DNA of 37,512 nt, from NCBI RefSeq assembly GCF_003478445.1, contig NZ_QUET01000029.1, positions 1 to 37,512 on the forward strand, given 5' to 3'. The notes under the pieces were generated by a model. That model worked only from the letters and a program-made list of their open reading frames with translations, made no database searches and had not been told where the DNA came from. Position numbers and translations under genes: made by a program. Positions 36,539 to 37,512 of this stretch are shown piece after piece (position 1 is the first letter of the stretch; each line of letters opens with the position of its first letter). The DNA is from Roseburia sp. AM59-24XD (GTDB taxonomy: Bacteria; Bacillota; Clostridia; Lachnospirales; Lachnospiraceae).

Positions 36539-37195
36539 TTATAGATTCAAATATGTGACCTTGATCACGCCCTCGAGATGCTCCAGCCATTTGATCGCTT
36601 CCAGTGGAATCTCCTGATCGCACTCCAGAACCATCACGGCATTGCCGCCACGCGAATTACGGTAGAGCTGCAATGTTGCAATATTGACCGACTTGTGGCT
36701 GAGCATGGATGTCACCTCCGCCACATGCCCCGGCTGATCCAGATTATGAACGATGAGTGTCGGATATTCACCGCACACATTTACTGTCAGACCGTCCACC
36801 TCGCAGATGCGGATCCTGCCTCCTCCGATGGACGCAGCGATCACCTCAAGTTCACGTCCTCCGGCACCGGTCATATGAATTACCGCCGTGTTGGGATGTG
36901 CGTCCTTTAGGTCCGCCTGATAAAAAGAAAGCTCCACGCCTGCCTGCTCCGCAATCTCAAGACTCCTCGGAATCCTCTCATCCTCCGGCTCCCAGCCCAT
37001 CAATCCGGCAGCCAGCGCACGATCTGTTCCATGCCCCTTTCCGGTAGACCAAAAAGAGCCGTAAAGACCGATCTGCGCCTTCACTACCGGCTCTGCCAAT
37101 AGCTTCTGACCCACATATCCGATCCTTACAGCCCCTGCTGTGTGCGAACTGCTTGGTCCTACCATTACCGGACCAATAATATCGAAAATATCCAT
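36539..37195 (-). CDS. sdaAB: L-serine ammonia-lyase, iron-sulfur-dependent, beta subunit
   Basis: 218 residues. The N-terminal domain begins MDIFDIIGPVMVGPSSSHTA, the substrate-site signature of serine dehydratase beta. The C-terminal 75 residues form an ACT domain (LIVHNLDQPGHVAEVTSMLS, then VNIATLQLYRN), which in this family senses serine. It is the first gene of the operon with sdaAA. The start is set at 37195 by homology; the open frame continues to 37282 with 29 residues that do not belong to the family. Intact. Confidence 0.97.
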   Translation of the reverse strand: MDIFDIIGPVMVGPSSSHTAGAVRIGYVGQKLLAEPVVKAQIGLYGSFWSTGKGHGTDRALAAGLMGWEPEDERIPRSLEIAEQAGVELSFYQADLKDAHPNTAVIHMTGAGGRELEVIAASIGGGRIRICEVDGLTVNVCGEYPTLIVHNLDQPGHVAEVTSMLSHKSVNIATLQLYRNSRGGNAVMVLECDQEIPLEAIKWLEHLEGVIKVTYLNL

Positions 37196-37512
37196 TGTAT
37201 CCACCAATCCTTCTGTCAATCTATACCTGCTAGTCTGTCCCTTATTGGGATGTACTATAGCATTATTTGATTGGAAATACAAGACGGTTTTCTATGTTAA
37301 GCGGAAATATCTTCTTATAATATCTTTATGGTTTGTTCGCTTAATTTTATTAACTCAAACTGATATGTAATGACTTTTGTCAAGAGTAAATTCGAAAAAA
37401 ATCAAAAAAAATTAATTATTCTGTTTTCTGAAGGCACCCAGAAAGAGCTTCGGAGTATCAGTTCCCGGCATTGGCCACTCTGATATACGTGGATTGGTTA
37501 CCTACAGGTCAA
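37196..37512. other. Non-coding region upstream of sdaAB with possible structured RNA
   Basis: No gene in any frame. Near the window edge the sequence can fold: TATCAG (37456-37461) pairs with CTGATA (37480-37485) around an inner GGC/GCC pair, and TTTCTG (37425-37430) pairs with CAGAAA (37439-37444). On the minus strand that second hairpin is followed within about 20 bases by a T8 run (T-rich to about 37394), as at the end of a terminated RNA. It could be the 3' end of a small RNA or a leader of sdaAB. I do not recognise a family, and the element is cut by the window end. Confidence 0.35.

Overview
The window looks like a chromosomal segment from a gut-type Lachnospiraceae (Roseburia/Coprococcus/Butyrivibrio-like Firmicute). 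The support is indirect: strong AGGAGG-type ribosome binding sites, a modular GH5 cellulase with Pro/Thr linkers and a CBM2-like domain, CAP-domain and BspA-like leucine-rich secreted proteins, DUF4179-type anti-sigma modules, and an iron-sulfur L-serine dehydratase in two subunits. I see no rRNA, tRNA, CRISPR array or complete insertion sequence.

Layout, left to right. 0.2-3.2 kb: a Fic AMP-transferase-like protein with its inhibitory motif, then an ECF sigma factor with an overlapping membrane anti-sigma-like gene. 3.3-9.4 kb: an accessory block, visibly AT-rich at its right end. It holds the wreck of a Wadjet anti-plasmid system (JetC tail plus JetD), an intact 7TM-PAS-HD-GYP c-di-GMP phosphodiesterase, a HigB/HigA-type toxin-antitoxin pair with a perfect palindromic operator placed between its -35 and -10 boxes, and a three-gene operon: a GIY-YIG nuclease fused to a DUF2075 helicase, a MazG-type nucleotide pyrophosphohydrolase, and an unrecognised 147-residue protein. 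That operon is my best candidate for an under-described defence system. 9.7-18.2 kb: a secreted multidomain cellulase, an alpha/beta hydrolase, a chemoreceptor with a C-terminal PilZ (c-di-GMP binding) module, and a CAP-domain secreted protein. 18.4-28.3 kb: an FHA-like membrane protein, a MATE transporter, an unknown membrane protein and a roughly 2,085-residue secreted FG-GAP/Fn3/Ig/LRR protein. 28.6-37.2 kb: housekeeping genes, namely upp-uraA (uracil salvage), marR-MATE with a clear double operator, a second ECF sigma/DUF4179 pair, mscL, and sdaAB-sdaAA.

The dominant anomaly is the number of single-base frameshifts. Seven loci (anti-sigma, Wadjet relic, GH5, hydrolase, chemoreceptor, CAP protein, giant secreted protein) are each split by one to three indels, and in each case the protein resumes cleanly in another frame. 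One lies in a 7-base homopolymer. In the Wadjet relic, large internal deletions show real decay. In the others the remaining sequence is well preserved, so sequencing or assembly error is at least as likely as gene death. I therefore give these loci as whole reconstructed genes and state where the frame breaks.

Functional themes are surface polysaccharide degradation and adhesion, c-di-GMP signalling (HD-GYP plus PilZ receptor), envelope-stress type sigma/anti-sigma regulation, and genome defence. All family names come from reading motifs by eye; no database search was possible.
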